Source of the DNA: Nipponacmea schrenckii
Lineage: Eukaryota; Mollusca; Gastropoda; Lottiidae
Reading direction: 5' to 3'
Assembly (NCBI GenBank): GCA_030562195.1
Contig: JAUJPP010000003.1
Coordinates: 37,578,602 to 37,642,601 of the forward strand
DNA length: 64,000 nucleotides
Shown: one piece after another, positions 12,399 to 25,600 of the stretch
How positions within the stretch are numbered: position 1 is the first letter of the stretch
How the letters are laid out: every line of letters starts with the position of its first letter
Program-made: the position numbers and the translations under genes
The notes under the pieces: generated by a model
The model's database searches: none
Seen by the model: the letters and a program-made list of their open reading frames with translations, nothing else
What the model was told of the DNA's origin: nothing

Positions 12399-13562
12399 TT
12401 ACGAGCATGATTCTATAACATCGCCATCTTGTTCACTATCAAACGATGTAAAACATTCGAACGGTTCAGTGTCCACCATATTGGTACCACTCGAGTACCC
12501 GGATGATGTTTCCGATGCAGACGATATAAATCTATCTTTTGCTTTAACAAGTCTGTGAAAACAATAAATTCGTGACTTTTCCTTTTTTATATCTGAAATA
12601 TTATGTTCTATTTCCGGTTCGGTGGAATCTAATTCGTTTGATTTGAGTTTTTGTGACTTTGATTCTATAAGTGGAATATTGGACTGTATAGATGAAATAT
12701 TATTTGAAATAAGTTCGTCAGGTGTATCAATATTTGACATCAATTCATTGTGTTCAGGATCACTTTTAATATCCGACTTTTTCTCATTATTAATCATTGC
12801 ACAATAAGCATCGATATCCGTCTCTTTAAAAGTTAAACTTTCTGAGCGACATGTTTCATTTTCTACTTCAAACACTATTTCCGGTGCGATAGAACTACCT
12901 GAGTGAACACTCTTTGTATTTCGTTTTAAATGCATATTAGGATTTAGTTTGGAAAGACTAGGTCCAATTTTAGACTGAAAATTGTCTTTGTCTCTAAATG
13001 GAGATTTGACAGACCCATCAGTAGAAAACGTCTCTGAATTTAAACGAGATATGGATTTCTCTTTTGATTTTGAAGCGAGTTTTTCGGCGAGGGAATGAGA
13101 CGATTCTAATTCACTGATATTGGTTATTGAGGTCAATTCTTCACTTGGTAAGGTTTTCATGGACTGTGGAAACATACTCGGAAGACCTAACTTGATACGC
13201 AACTTTTCCTCCTCTTGGTGGGAACAGGCTGCTGCTAAAATGAGAAACGCTAATCCAAAACATAAAAACACTGGACCTATCACATGGAATATCTCTTTAC
13301 TTGACCAGAAAATTGTGTTTTTTCCAAGTCCGTGGACTGTGGAAGCTAATGTCAGGAATGATCCAGTCATCATGCCTAAAACTGCTGGTATATACAACTT
13401 CTTCCACCGTTTTAGTCTACGATCACCTTCCAATACGCCCGCGCGTTCACGACGTTTAGCGCGACGTTTCGCATATTCACCATCCCGGAAAAAGTCTCCG
13501 TCTTTCCTCCAAAGTTCAAACTCTTGGATGCGATTGTTAAGATGTGACCCGGCTTTGCGCAT
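12399..13562 (-). CDS. Two-pass membrane protein with long acidic/Ser-rich tail, 387 aa
   Basis: The coding sequence is a single exon. An acceptor (TTCTCATTACAG on the minus strand, exon from about 13610) implies a 5' UTR intron, and stop codons in frame before the ATG at 13562 fix the start. A basic N-terminus (about residues 8-56, rich in KRR and RER) precedes two hydrophobic helices at roughly 57-76 and 91-113, joined by a short loop. A cytoplasmic-type tail of about 270 residues follows, rich in S, E and D, with KSKSKEKS- and SETSSGYSSG-like stretches. The hairpin, with IGP at the start of helix 2 and a charged H-x-E-E-E-K exit, recalls TMEM200-type proteins in layout. That resemblance is weak, so the family is left open. 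Confidence 0.8.
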   Translation of the reverse strand: MRKAGSHLNNRIQEFELWRKDGDFFRDGEYAKRRAKRRERAGVLEGDRRLKRWKKLYIPAVLGMMTGSFLTLASTVHGLGKNTIFWSSKEIFHVIGPVFLCFGLAFLILAAACSHQEEEKLRIKLGLPSMFPQSMKTLPSEELTSITNISELESSHSLAEKLASKSKEKSISRLNSETFSTDGSVKSPFRDKDNFQSKIGPSLSKLNPNMHLKRNTKSVHSGSSIAPEIVFEVENETCRSESLTFKETDIDAYCAMINNEKKSDIKSDPEHNELMSNIDTPDELISNNISSIQSNIPLIESKSQKLKSNELDSTEPEIEHNISDIKKEKSRIYCFHRLVKAKDRFISSASETSSGYSSGTNMVDTEPFECFTSFDSEQDGDVIESCS

Positions 13563-13647
13563 CCTCTGTGATGTCGTTCACCCATTGGAAATTCAGCTTG
13601 GGCTTTGTACCTGTAATGAGAATAGGTTAAGATTTAAATTTGAATGA

Positions 13648-16600
13648 ATGCATTAATAAAGCAAAAATTAATATTTATCCAAATTGACGACAAAGATTTA
13701 CTTAAAAAAGACTTTCTCAACTTAAGTTCGATTTATCCATGGAATTGCGATGACAATGTTAATTGTTGAGAAGTCATGTAAGCTACAATCTGAAAACAGT
13801 ATTCCGCCATTTAATGATTATTTTCATATTTTGACGTTAATCATCTACAATGTACTGTGAAAGTTACAATATTAACAGTCATTGCCGTTTTGTTAATCAA
13901 ATTTAGCAAGCAGACAGGGCTATTAGTATTATTGATATGATTGCGTCATCAATTTTAACTGTATCTGTAATTTGCAAAAGATATTGGCTTCGAAACCGAT
14001 ATTTGCATTCACTCTTACCGGTAAACTTTTTTGAAGCAAAGAACGGAATGTTGAATTGTGATTTATAGCTACACCGAGTAAAATTTATATATCCACAAGC
14101 ATTATAACTCAACAGAATATTGACTCACTCTAAACCATAACAAAATCTCTAAAAAACTAAACGTTACGACTAAGTAATAATTGCAAAGTCTCCACACTGT
14201 CTATTAGGGCAAGATATGAGATCACTCAAATTAACACTTTATTTTCACAGAAAAGGCAAAACACTCACAACAATGAAATTATCATGCTTTTCTAAAATGT
14301 CACTATGGAAAGGTATGTCTCTGTGATTTGATAAGAAAATTATTGATTTTTCACTTCATTGAATGTAATATAGTATCTTTTGTGTTATATTACATACATG
14401 TATTTATGTTTCATTTTATGACACTTCATTATTGTAATTGTTCAGAACTAATTAACTTCTATACACGCTTCTATTGGTATTATGAAAGCAAATCTATATT
14501 TGATAATGGCCCTTACTTACCTCTATATCCTAGGTTGCAATGAACTGAACTAACAAGCATCCCCCCCCCCCCTCGAAAATAGAAATCAAGAGTATTAACG
14601 AGAGTGTAATGTTTAAGCAAATATATTTCTTATCCAGTATGTTACAAAATATTACCAATATTATAAGATATTGATCAAATCTTTATCGGATTTTAGACTA
14701 GGAGTTTATAACCTGAAATTTGGGAGGAGAGGGGGTAAAGTCATTCTATTCTTGGACATGAAGCAGATACTAAAAGGGGTAATAAAAAGAAGAGGGGTTG
14801 AGAAAAGGTCAAACGCCACATTGGAATTTTTTAAGAAAAGTGGTTTGGAATGCTGAAATTTAGTTACATTATTTGTTTAAAACAATATAATTACTCAAGC
14901 ACGCCATATTTGGAGAATACCATCGTTCTCAAAAAGAAAATTCGAAGACAATCGACACAAAATAATCTGTATTTTACTCACGAACGTACAAATTTGGGGC
15001 TTTATGGAATTATAAACCTTAAACCATTATCACCTTACATTCACAATAAGTCCTCACTCTTCCCTGTGTCTACTTTGTGAATGGTTCAACCTTAGCCATT
15101 AACCTACTGGCCCTACCTACCAATCTGATTTTTACGATATTTTTCTTTGTACTTCAAATGGTCAATGACGGAGTGTCATTTAATTCATCAACAAAGGAAA
15201 ATAATATTTCGTAGGATTAAAGCCAGTGTAATTTTTTAAAAGAAGGTTATGTGTTTTGGGATGAACAAGGACAAGGGAAAATCTTTGACCTTGTTCTTAA
15301 GACGATTTTCTCACCAGAGATGCAAAACAACCCCAGACTGGCAACGACACTCATCCAATCTTTCACTTAAACCATAATGTTGGAAAAAGCATGCAGACAT
15401 CGATATTTATATTGAGTTTGTAATCAATGTGCATGTGCAAAATGGCAACAATCATATTCTAATTTGCAACGAATATACGAATAATGATGCTGTTAACTGA
15501 TAACATGTTCGTTATGGCTATTGCAAGTGTATTTTAGAGATAGTTAATGCCCCTAAATTATTTTACTTGCAATTGGATAAATATTATGCAATAACATAAT
15601 GTAATCAGAACATCGAATAATGATAACAGTGGGTGCAATATAAATATTTTATCTGATTAATGTAAAAGGCTAACTGGTCTCTCAATTGGTGTGAAGCTTT
15701 TACCACTACTACATAATTAATAAATATAGGATGGTAATAAATTGCTATTTATCTAGAACTAGAAAAGGCAATGGTGTTATTTAAAACACATGGGAAAAGT
15801 GAACATTTAGAGAAAAAGTTGGCTACAAAATCAATACCAGTAGCTAAAAATGCATTTGGTTAAGTGGAAACTATATCAAATTATGTATGCTATTGCACGG
15901 CAGTATTCATTGTAGAATGGTGAAATATTAAAAGATCACATAACCTTTTACTTTGACATGGAAACATTCAAATACCTTTTATATATTAATAACTATCATT
16001 ATGGATCATGATTTCATGTCACCGACATAAAATACTATGTCGAATAAGTGTAATATAAACAGAAAAGAATTTCTGGATTGAAGATGACAACCTTTTGATC
16101 GGTATATGACTAAAGTGAAATGATAAAAAGTGGCTATGAATGAGTTCAAATTCTTTTTCTTTCGGGAAATAATAATCGTGAAAATTAAAAAGTAAAGAAA
16201 TATATATATACAACTTAAGCTAAAGGTAAAAGAATTGCGGTTACGAGACGAAATAAAACATCCAAAAATCCGGCAAATCAAGTAAAAACACTGTTGGCCT
16301 ACTGTGTACAACCGTATACCTATAACTTAATTTTATTGCTTTCGGTTTTCCGTTATATCAGCATTACCGAAATCCACCGACTGTTTTAACTTCAGCGTAC
16401 AATGACGTTGTGCTGGCGTATCTTACTATGTCTATTTTATTTTTATTCACCAAAGTTTAATCACGAGTAAAACACCAAGGAGAACAATGGTAGATTGAAA
16501 ATATCACGATCAGTTTATGTATGTTTAATGCATGGCCCAAGTAGCAGATTGATTCAGCGATACAAGTCTTTCAAGCTAAAAGGTGTTGATGATCGCGTAG

Positions 16601-17320
16601 CTTACAGTTTGATAAACAAAAACACATACCTTAATATAGCTTAGAATGGCGAGATTAATGTTCATAATATGATATCAGATAATCCTCTGTAGTATCGAAT
16701 TGCTCTCGTATCTTTTTAGTCTATTCTGCTTAATGAGGTTTATAACACTGCCTGTGGTAGTTATTCGTTCTTTAATGATGAAATAATTAATTATAAACAG
16801 ATCTATACTTTTATATTTAACATTGTAGGTTTGAGTTGACTCGTGTGCTCCGAAACAGTATGCTTGTCTCCAGTTCGCAAAACAATACAATTTCGGTTAT
16901 ATTTGTGAAACTGCTAGCTCTTTTATTGTGAACCCCTTCAGCTGGTGACGTCTTATTTACGCACAAAGAAGTAAATACCCGATATTTATATGACATTTTT
17001 ATCAGTTTAGAAAAAAAGCTGCAAAAAATCCTCTGAGTGCTAATGTAATTCAATCAAACCTTCTATTCTATGCGGTAGTAACTTGGTGAAATAACAAACA
17101 GAAAATAAACTAAACAAAAGCTGTTTCCTAATCACTGCATCCTTTATAGTATCTTGTGATGTTGTATTCTGACGGAAGAATTACGTGGTTATAGATATTA
17201 ATTACTCTAGATGATGAACCATCAATTGATTAATGTACAATGGGTTTACTTTCATCTTATTAATCATTTATATCTGTATCACCATTATTTAGTTGGTTAA
17301 TTAAAGCAAACTACACACAA
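13648..17320. other. Gene-free AT-rich interval
   Basis: Only short chance frames and simple repeats were seen, including a C12-13 run at about 14560-14572. A small hairpin lies near 15265-15300, where AACAAGGACAAGG meets CTTTGACCTTGTT. No conserved protein motif was recognised on either strand. Confidence 0.5.
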
Positions 17321-17324
17321 CATT

Positions 17325-17965
17325 TATCAACTACATCTGTACAACATCCAACACACCTTATATTAATTATTATCAACATTATCATGTTATAGATCAACTA
17401 CATCTGTATCACTATCACCATGTTGGTTAGTATTATAACAACCATCCAACAGTATAGATCAACTACATCTGTATCACTATTATTACCACGTTGGTTATTA
17501 TTACAACAACCATCACACATTATAGACCAATTTCATCTGTATCACTATAATTACCATGTTGGTTATTATTTCAACAACTATCACACATTATAGATCAACT
17601 ACATCTGTATCACTATTACCATGTTGGTAAGTATTATAACAACCATCAAACGTTATAGATCGACTACATCTGTATCACTATTACCATGTTTGTTATTATT
17701 ACAACAACCAACACATATTTTATAGATCAACAATATCTGTATCGCTATTACCATGTTGGTTATTATTACAACAACCATCTCAAATTATAGATCAACTACA
17801 TCTGTATTACTTTTACCATGTTGATTATTAGTACAACAACCATTTCAAATAATAGATCAACTACATGTGTATCACTATTACCATGTTGGTTATTATTACA
17901 ACAACCAACACACATTATAGATCAACTACATCTGTATCACTGTTACCATGTTGGTTATATTTACC
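17325..17965. repeat. Minisatellite, period about 63-71 bp, ~10 copies
   Basis: Ten diverged copies carry the core CAACTACATCTGTATCACTA, then TTACCATGTTGGTT and ACAACAACCATCACACATTA. Copies begin near 17328, 17395, 17458, 17525, 17595, 17658, 17726, 17792, 17857 and 17921. Unit length varies through small insertions such as an extra TTA. Confidence 0.9.
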
Positions 17966-18601
17966 CAGCCATCACGTTGGCTGTGGCATAATCTGTTATT
18001 GTTCATGTTAACTCAAAAATTAAAAATAGATAGATATACATGACTTTTTATGTGGATATCTAGCTATATGCATATTAATGAATATCTATCTTTTCATTTT
18101 ATCATTCTCTAATAATAATGGTGAAATTTGTTACAATAAGAAGATTATTCTATAATTATTATTCTTTATATAGATTTATAATTATATCAGAATATAATAT
18201 AATGAATAGTAGAATTAAATTTCTATATATTAACAACAAATGGGATATACAATGACGAATGACTTGTGTACGTGTTTAGGCCTAATACGACACGATGGTA
18301 CGGTATAAGGTGGACCTAGGTCGACATCATGACTGACGGATCAGGGTGCAACGGGGTTTTCAAAGACTTGCAGTACCTGGAGGAATATAATAATTTGCCT
18401 TATTTGCTATTGCCCTGTGGCTACTACTTTCTGCAATACAAAAAGGCAAAGATCTACCAACTAGAATAATTCGAAATAATAGCTAAATTCCGATCAAATT
18501 TTTAAAACATAGCTTATAGTTACAAAGTTTAGACATATTTAACTATATTAGCGCTAGTTTTTAGGATAATGTTGAGTAACTGGTAAAAAAATAGATCTTT
18601 A
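17966..18601. other. Gene-free interval
   Basis: AT-rich sequence is followed by a short region of mixed composition. No gene or recognisable element was seen. Confidence 0.5.
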
Positions 18602-19690
18602 CCTAGAGGTCCCCTGGGCCAGCGCCAGTTGGAGCAATCAGCGGTACCAAATGGCGCAAACAATCCGCCTATTAGAATCCACTGTTGCGCAATGGAGCAC
18701 GATTCGCGACTAGTTGCCCGCCACTTGCATAGTAGGACTTTCTCACACCACTCTCAAGATTTTAATCGACAACAACTCCATGCAGTTTTTCCTTCACAAT
18801 TTCAACATGATTTCACACAATTTCACAAGATGCCCCCGATCAGAGGGCAAGAAAGGCAGTAGCTAAGGGAAAAGCCCCCCCCCCCCCTCCCCAGCCCAAG
18901 AGGCTCTTGCTGAGCTCCATAGCGAGACCCTTGCAAGCGAAGATTATGACGAGGGTCTTAATGATGAAGACATTGCGTCGTGGTGCTGGCTCAAGATGGT
19001 AGAGGCTCCGCTCCAGTTGCGAGATGGGTGTTCTTCTGGAAGTGGGGTGAGACCTACATCTCTGGGGACACGCTGGTTTAGTTATTGAACTTCCTCCTAT
19101 CCTTCTGCCCAAGCTTTTCCACCAAAGTGTGGTACTGTCTTCGTTCAGCTCTCAACTGTGGGTGGAGCATGGATCTAAACCACCAGTTGTGCTTCCTTTC
19201 TTCTTAGATGGCTCTTCTTCTTCAAGATTGGACAAGTTGATAGCCATGGCCACCTCAGCATATCTCATCATCTTCTGATGGAGCAGAATTATTGCAAACA
19301 CTTAGTGTTCATACAGCAGCTGAAGAGGGATTGAACCAGGTAGCCGATGGTCGGTATTTATATAGTCGGCAAGCAGCATCAAGCGGCTGCACGTTAAAAC
19401 CAATTTTGCGACCTTTGGCACAAACTAATTACCTAGTGGCGCAAAGTAGCCGTCCATTTGCGCGAATGGCGCCAAGAGGAATATTTTTGGAATCAGATGG
19501 CCGTGACGTGAACTGGCGCAAACTGGCGCAACATTTGGCGCACGCCATATGGTTCCACTTCGTGCCACATGCCAAGCGGATATTTATTCTGCGCAACAGT
19601 AAGTCACTACGCGCCGCGCCAATCGCAAAATCTTTGGCGCGAAGTGGCGCCAACAAGCGACCGCTTATTGGACTCCTAGATAAGCAACTT
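18602..19690 (-). mobile_element. Decayed PIF/Harbinger-type transposon remnant
   Basis: Minus-strand reading at about 19230-19080 gives, across frames, HNWWFRSMLHPQ, then RRQYHTLVEKLGQKDRRKFNN and SVSPEM. This is the R-x-W-W-V-x-P...F-x-x-L-x-x-E-L...F-x-x-Y-x-R-M-S-x-x-x-F layout at the front of Harbinger (HARBI1-like) transposases. Frameshifts and stops show it is dead. It lies in a GC-richer island unlike its surroundings, with many TTGGCGC/GCGCCAA words clustered towards both ends (18610-18720 and 19420-19660). Possible ends are CTAGAGGTCC at 18603 and GGACTCCTAG near 19671-19680, an imperfect inverted repeat. The boundaries are tentative. Confidence 0.55.
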
Positions 19691-22190
19691 CAAGGAAGAC
19701 AATTTTGCAAAAAAAAAAAAAAAAATGATGAAATGTTGATACGTCCTAACAATCCACAATCTGTTATACTATGGTAGGATTATAACCTGCAATAAAACTG
19801 TTTACACTGATTTTATGTATGTTGTATGAAGTAAGTAATTAGGTTTAGAATTCATTAGTTACATGCAATAGTTAATAATAAGACAAAAACAACAATGTCT
19901 CTATTGTTGAAAATATTCAGCCAGCCCATTCCATAGGCTCTAATTAAATTTTTAACAACTTTTGGCAAAAGTGACTTTCTACTAGTTAATGTAGTGCAAG
20001 CTTGTTTTTAGTTAAAAATTTACTTCTTCAATTGTCCGCGACCAGACACGGCTTTTCGTCATGAGACTCATTACGAAAGCCAGAGCGACATTTCAACACC
20101 GGTTCCTGGCCCACAAGTCTCATTATAAACAACATAAGACTGATCACGACAAACCAAAAGCCTCTACACGACCTTAACCCTCACCTAAATTTGACAATAT
20201 TAACTCACTATATGTACTATAATTACTATAACAAATTTACGTATCAAGGTTCTTTGCTACCTGTGAACTTTTTTCTATATAAATTAAATGACCATTTTTT
20301 CCAAATGTGACCTGTTTATCCCGTGATTCATTTGCATGTCCGGTGATCAATTAATCGCAACCTTATAAGAGATATTTTTAAACCCCCAACGCTTTCATTG
20401 TGATTTAATCGTATAAATCATTTATGAATAGAGAAAACATTATAAAATTGAAGAGGTAAAAATGTCCTAAATATATACAAACATTCAAATGGAAAGAAGT
20501 CGAAAGTTGGAAAGGAGAACTACATATACAAAATGAGTAATATATTATAAATATACGAATCTTTTTGTCAATCTGACCCTATAAGCTGAGTTTGTGTGAA
20601 ACTGACTAGTTTATGGACCATATATTTTACATGTTAAATCAATACTATTTCGCGACATAATTTAGAAAATAATCTAAGTAACGTATATATAAAAAGTGTA
20701 ATCAGTACGAAATAAAGTTGTAAAATTTACCTTCATATCATAACATAATATCAGATATATGCAAGCGATTAAAGTCCACTAACTTCAATTCACTAAGACC
20801 CTGCCATTAAAACATAACACAACGAAACCACTTATTCTAAGGACAAGGTACAATACAAACTATCAAACATTCCGTAAACATTTACCTTGATCTAAATCTA
20901 TATAAATACATACCTTTATAACTGCACTTTATGAACTGATCCTTTCACAGTCTCGTCACCTTTTTTTATGAAGCTCCTTAATTCATATACTCCGAATTAA
21001 ATCAATTGGCGAGCTGCCTATATAGTGAATTAGTCTCTTTTCAATTTATATCAGTCCCTGTGGTTAAAAATATTATCCAATATGTCATGCGATCAAGGCA
21101 ATTTTCGTACTCATATACAGAAATACATAAAAACTTTTTGTTATATATAAGTCACGAAAGGCATCCGACAGACTAATGAAATACTGAATGAGAGGGACTT
21201 GGTGCAAACCATCTCATCTATATAGTCTCTATCGCCATGTACTTGTCACTCAAACACTTTATCAACCATATTCCATTAAGTTAGACCATTACGTCATATT
21301 GGTGCTCACATACCAATTATAGTAATAAGCTATGTATCGTTTTATTCCTTGGTTGTCGATAAAAAGCTTCACATGGACAGATACTTCACGAATAAAGCAA
21401 ATAAATTATTACACGATCCTCGTAGAGAACGTTAACTATTTATAAGTTCTTATTTCCGTCGAGATATTGTTAGATACAATACACGACGAATAGAGGTGAC
21501 AAAAATAACAATTCTATGTCGTTGCCCTGAATTATTCCCTTTCTCAGAACATTAATATCCAATCAAGCATGTTTGAAAAACCATAACTCATAGCCTTGTA
21601 CCAAAGAACTTAACTTTCCTCGATCACACCTGGTCATTGAATGTGGGAATTCGAAATGGGGATTAGATAGGCATATTGTTTGATTTTGAAGGGTTTTGTG
21701 GTTTAAAAAAATCGATAACTTTTTTCATTTCAGTACTATTCATTTCAGACGTATCAAAGCTAATAATATTTTGAACTCATAGTTTTAAAGATATCAGACA
21801 CCGTTTTCACCAAATCATATGTAGTGATATTGCGGCTAAAATGACATGATATTCAAGTTCTCAAAAATGGTTAATATGATTATATATTTATCAACGAACT
21901 TACCTGATGTCATAAGGTTATCCCTGTCAAACCTGGAAAACTCACAAAACTAAGTAATTATTGAAAACCGATGAATAAATCTTGAAAAAGAAGAGTGTTT
22001 CCTTCTTATATATACTGAACCATCCGATCTATAATTATTAAGGCATTTCTGTATTAAGAATAATGGAATTGTTAAGCTAAATGTATATGTATTATACATT
22101 AAAGGTGTATTATGAACGATTATATAAATATAAAGTAAACAACAGATTTGTATATTATAATCATTAGCCTTGTTTATAATAACATGTCCG
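19691..22190. other. Gene-free AT-rich interval
   Basis: No gene was recognised. A patch near 20040-20130 has higher GC but no clear product. The stretch near 21845-21930 resembles the arms of the inverted-repeat elements at 32.3-32.9 kb (shared words include ACTTACCTG followed by TGTCATAA). Confidence 0.5.
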
Positions 22191-22654
22191 TCGGTGGGAT
22201 ATCAAAAGGTCGTATATCCGGTTTTGGCGCGAAAGCCTTTTTCTGCACTAACGTGAAACCCGTGAATAGGGGCTTCGAATGGAACAGATACCATATCTCG
22301 AGGCCAATTAAAAGTAACATATTGGGTCATATGATTAAAGGATGTATATCGATTGTCTTAAAATTATGTATGTCAAAAAGACGTATATCTTTGTCAACAA
22401 TAACAACTGACGTTATAAGAAGCCTACTTTGGTGAGGTAAGAAAAGGGAATAAAAAGCGTATTTTGTCTATTTATTTCATTCATTTTAGCAACTTTCCTT
22501 GTTCTGTGATCACCAGACTTTGACCTATTTCAAATACCAACTTCTTACATAGTAATAATACCGTATCATCTTTTAAGTATCGCTATCAAAAACGTCAAAT
22601 GATATACGTCCTTTTGCATGGATAAATCATTCTATGTCATTTGTTCATTGCAGA

Positions 22655-25600
22655 AAATGTTAACAAAGGCCACTTTCCAGAGAACAGCAGCTTGTATTAT
22701 TGTCCCTGAAATCAAGATCTAGAATAAATTCAATAACCGAAAATGGAAAATCACCCATTATAACAAATAACATAGACTCATCTAAAATAACAAAAACCAT
22801 AGACTTACCTGTAATAAAAGAAAACAAAGACTTACCTGTAATAATAGAAAACGAAGACTTAGCTGAAACAAGAGAACGCAAAGACTTACCTGTAATTATA
22901 AAAAACAAAGACTTACCTAAAACAATAGAACGCAAAGACTTACCTGAAACAAGAGAACGTAAAGACTTACCTGTAATTATAAAAAACAAAGACTTACCTA
23001 AAACAAGAGAACGCAAAGACTTACCTGAAACAGGAGAACACAAAGACTTACCTGAAACAAGAGGGAACAAAGACTTGCCTGTATTAATAGAAAACAAAGA
23101 CTTACCTGAACCAAGAGAAAACAAAGACTTACCTGAAACAAGAGGGAACAAAGACTTACCAGTATCAATAGAAAACAAAGACTTACCGGAACCGAGAGAA
23201 AACAAACTTAGTCCTACCTGAAACAAAAGAACGCAAAGACTTACCTGAAACAAGAGAACGCAAAGACTTACCTGTATTAATAGAAAACAAAGACTTACCT
23301 GAAACAAGGGAAAACAAAGACTTACCTGAAACAAGAGAAAACAAAGACTTACCTGAAACAAGAGAAAACAAAGACTTACCTGAAACAAGAGAAAACAAAG
23401 ACTTACCTGGAGCAATGGAAAACAAAGACTTACCTGAAACATGAGAAAACGAAGACTTGCCTGAAATAAGAGAAAACAACGACTTACCTGAAAAGAGAGA
23501 AAATAAAGACTTACCTGAACCAAGAGAAAACAAAGACTTACCTGAAACAAGAGAAAACAAAGACTTACCTGGAGCAAGAGAAAACAAAGACTTACCTGAA
23601 ACAAGAGAAAACAAAGACTTACGTGTAATAATAGAAAATGGTAGCTTGCCTATTATAACAGAAACAAAGGAGAGTAGTAAAATAACACCGATAGAAGACA
23701 TTTGGACAGCTACGGCAATATCACCTAAAGACAAATGGATGAATAACAGCATGGATGCAATTGCAGGAACAGAAGCCTTTGGGATTTGGACTGACTTCTC
23801 ACAAGAGAATAACGCTGCAGATTGCATAGATGAATGTAACCCAGATCTCAAAATGATTGAGAGTATTCTTCAATCAGATATCTCAATGAAGAGAAAGAAT
23901 GAACCTATGGATTTGACAGATAACCTTATAGAATACACAACTAGCCAAGAAAAAGATAATGCGAAAAACTCAATATTTGATATTCAAGAAAATGGAGAAC
24001 GTTTAAAATTTAGACGATTAGAACCAAGAGTACCGAATGACACAAGTCTTGTTTATACATGGAGTCCAAGATTTACGTTTCAAAGTAATGAAATAATGCC
24101 TTCCAATGAAACTGCCAAAAGAAGCATGTCACTTCCAGAAAGCAAAGAACGGTCTATGTACAGCCAATTATCAGAGGAAGAATTAACAGATCTTGATGAT
24201 TCTGTAGCAGATCCTTCCTACACACCAAGACGGAGAGAGTTTTTAGACGCTTACAGCGATGAAGAAGAGGAGGTTACAATTGAAGATGAGAACTTGACAC
24301 CTGCTAAACTCAAGCCAAATAAACCAGCAAATCCTGAACTTTGGACAAGAAATGTAAATATGAACCGACGTATGAAGGGAAAAGATTACACAGGATCTAG
24401 AATTGAAAATGGAAAAAAGTTTAAAGGTACAAAAACCAGGACGGCAACTGCATCCACGAGGCTGTACAGATTTTTGCAAGAAGTCTAAACAAAGATTTTG
24501 TGATGTTTTCTCTGAGGACAATAGAGAAAGTTGCGGAGCGTAAAGTAGAAGGTAACGCAGATAGAATATTCCGAAAAAAACAGAGTTTCGTCTACTCTTT
24601 GCAATTAAATGAAAAATCTTACACTGTTTGCAAGCAAATGTTCCTTACAACTCTCGATTTGGGAGAGAAAGCTCTTTACTGCTGGTTAAACCATTCAGAA
24701 TCTGGTATACCATCTCCTGCTAAAGCACCAAAGAGATCACGAAAGGTACTGAAGACCACCGGAGTTCAACATGATCAAGCTAGGGATTTTCTGCAGTCTT
24801 TATGAAAATTACCTTCACTGCAGATCATCAACGTCTAAATCATATTTAGAGCCCATCTTTGCTACATTTGAAGATTTATATAGAATTTACAAAGATCATT
24901 GTTTGTCAATGCTGGTACTGCTCTTTGTTAGAAAGCATTCCACAGTGACTTTGATGATTTAAATTTGGCACTCTTTCGACCAAAAAAAGATCAGTGTGAT
25001 GTATGCTGTGCGTTCGAGAATCAGAATCTGACTAAATATGTATACAACAATCACATCCAGCGGAAGACTAATGCCTGGCTATCTAAGGGGAACAAGATAA
25101 GCTTGTTGCTGAAAATGACGAATCTGTCAAGGTACTTACCATGGATTTACAGGCTGTATTACTATCACCTCGATTACAAGCATCCGCTATGTATTATAAA
25201 ACCAAGCTGGCATGCCACAATTTTACGATATACGATTTGGCTACTAAAGATGTAACTTGCTTCTTTTGGCATGAAGGCGAAGGTGAATTAACAGCCAATA
25301 CCTTTGCTTCATGCATATTCGAGTATATAATGATGATTTCGACAAAAGTGAAAACGCTCATTATTAACAGTGACGGGTGTACTTATCCAAACCGTAACAC
25401 TACCATGTCTAACACCCTGCTCAAGTGTGCAGCAAACAACGATATTACCATAGTTCAGAAGTATTTGGAGAAAGGTCACACCCAGATGGAAGTGGACAGT
25501 GTTCACAGTACAATTGAACAAAAGATCAGAAACAGACCTATCTACAGCCCCCAGAGTTACATTGATTTGATAAAGTCTGTCCGCCCCAAGCAACCCTACA

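Noticed and set aside
13120..13647. 175-codon plus-strand frame
   Set aside because: It is the antisense shadow of the two-pass membrane protein gene, which has coherent hydropathy and composition on the minus strand.
17325..17965. CRISPR-like array
   Set aside because: Repeat units of about 65 bp are contiguous with no unique spacers, in a clearly eukaryotic context.
19292..19777. 161-codon plus-strand frame
   Set aside because: It spans the TTGGCGC-rich end of the Harbinger remnant and a poly(A) run, and its translation has no recognisable motif.
22660..23851. Minus-strand frames of 222 and 314 codons (VSLCFLLF- and GKSLFSLVS-type repeats)
   Set aside because: They are reverse reading of the 27-bp minisatellite. 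The hydrophobic pattern is a mirror of the plus-strand repeat, with no conserved domain.
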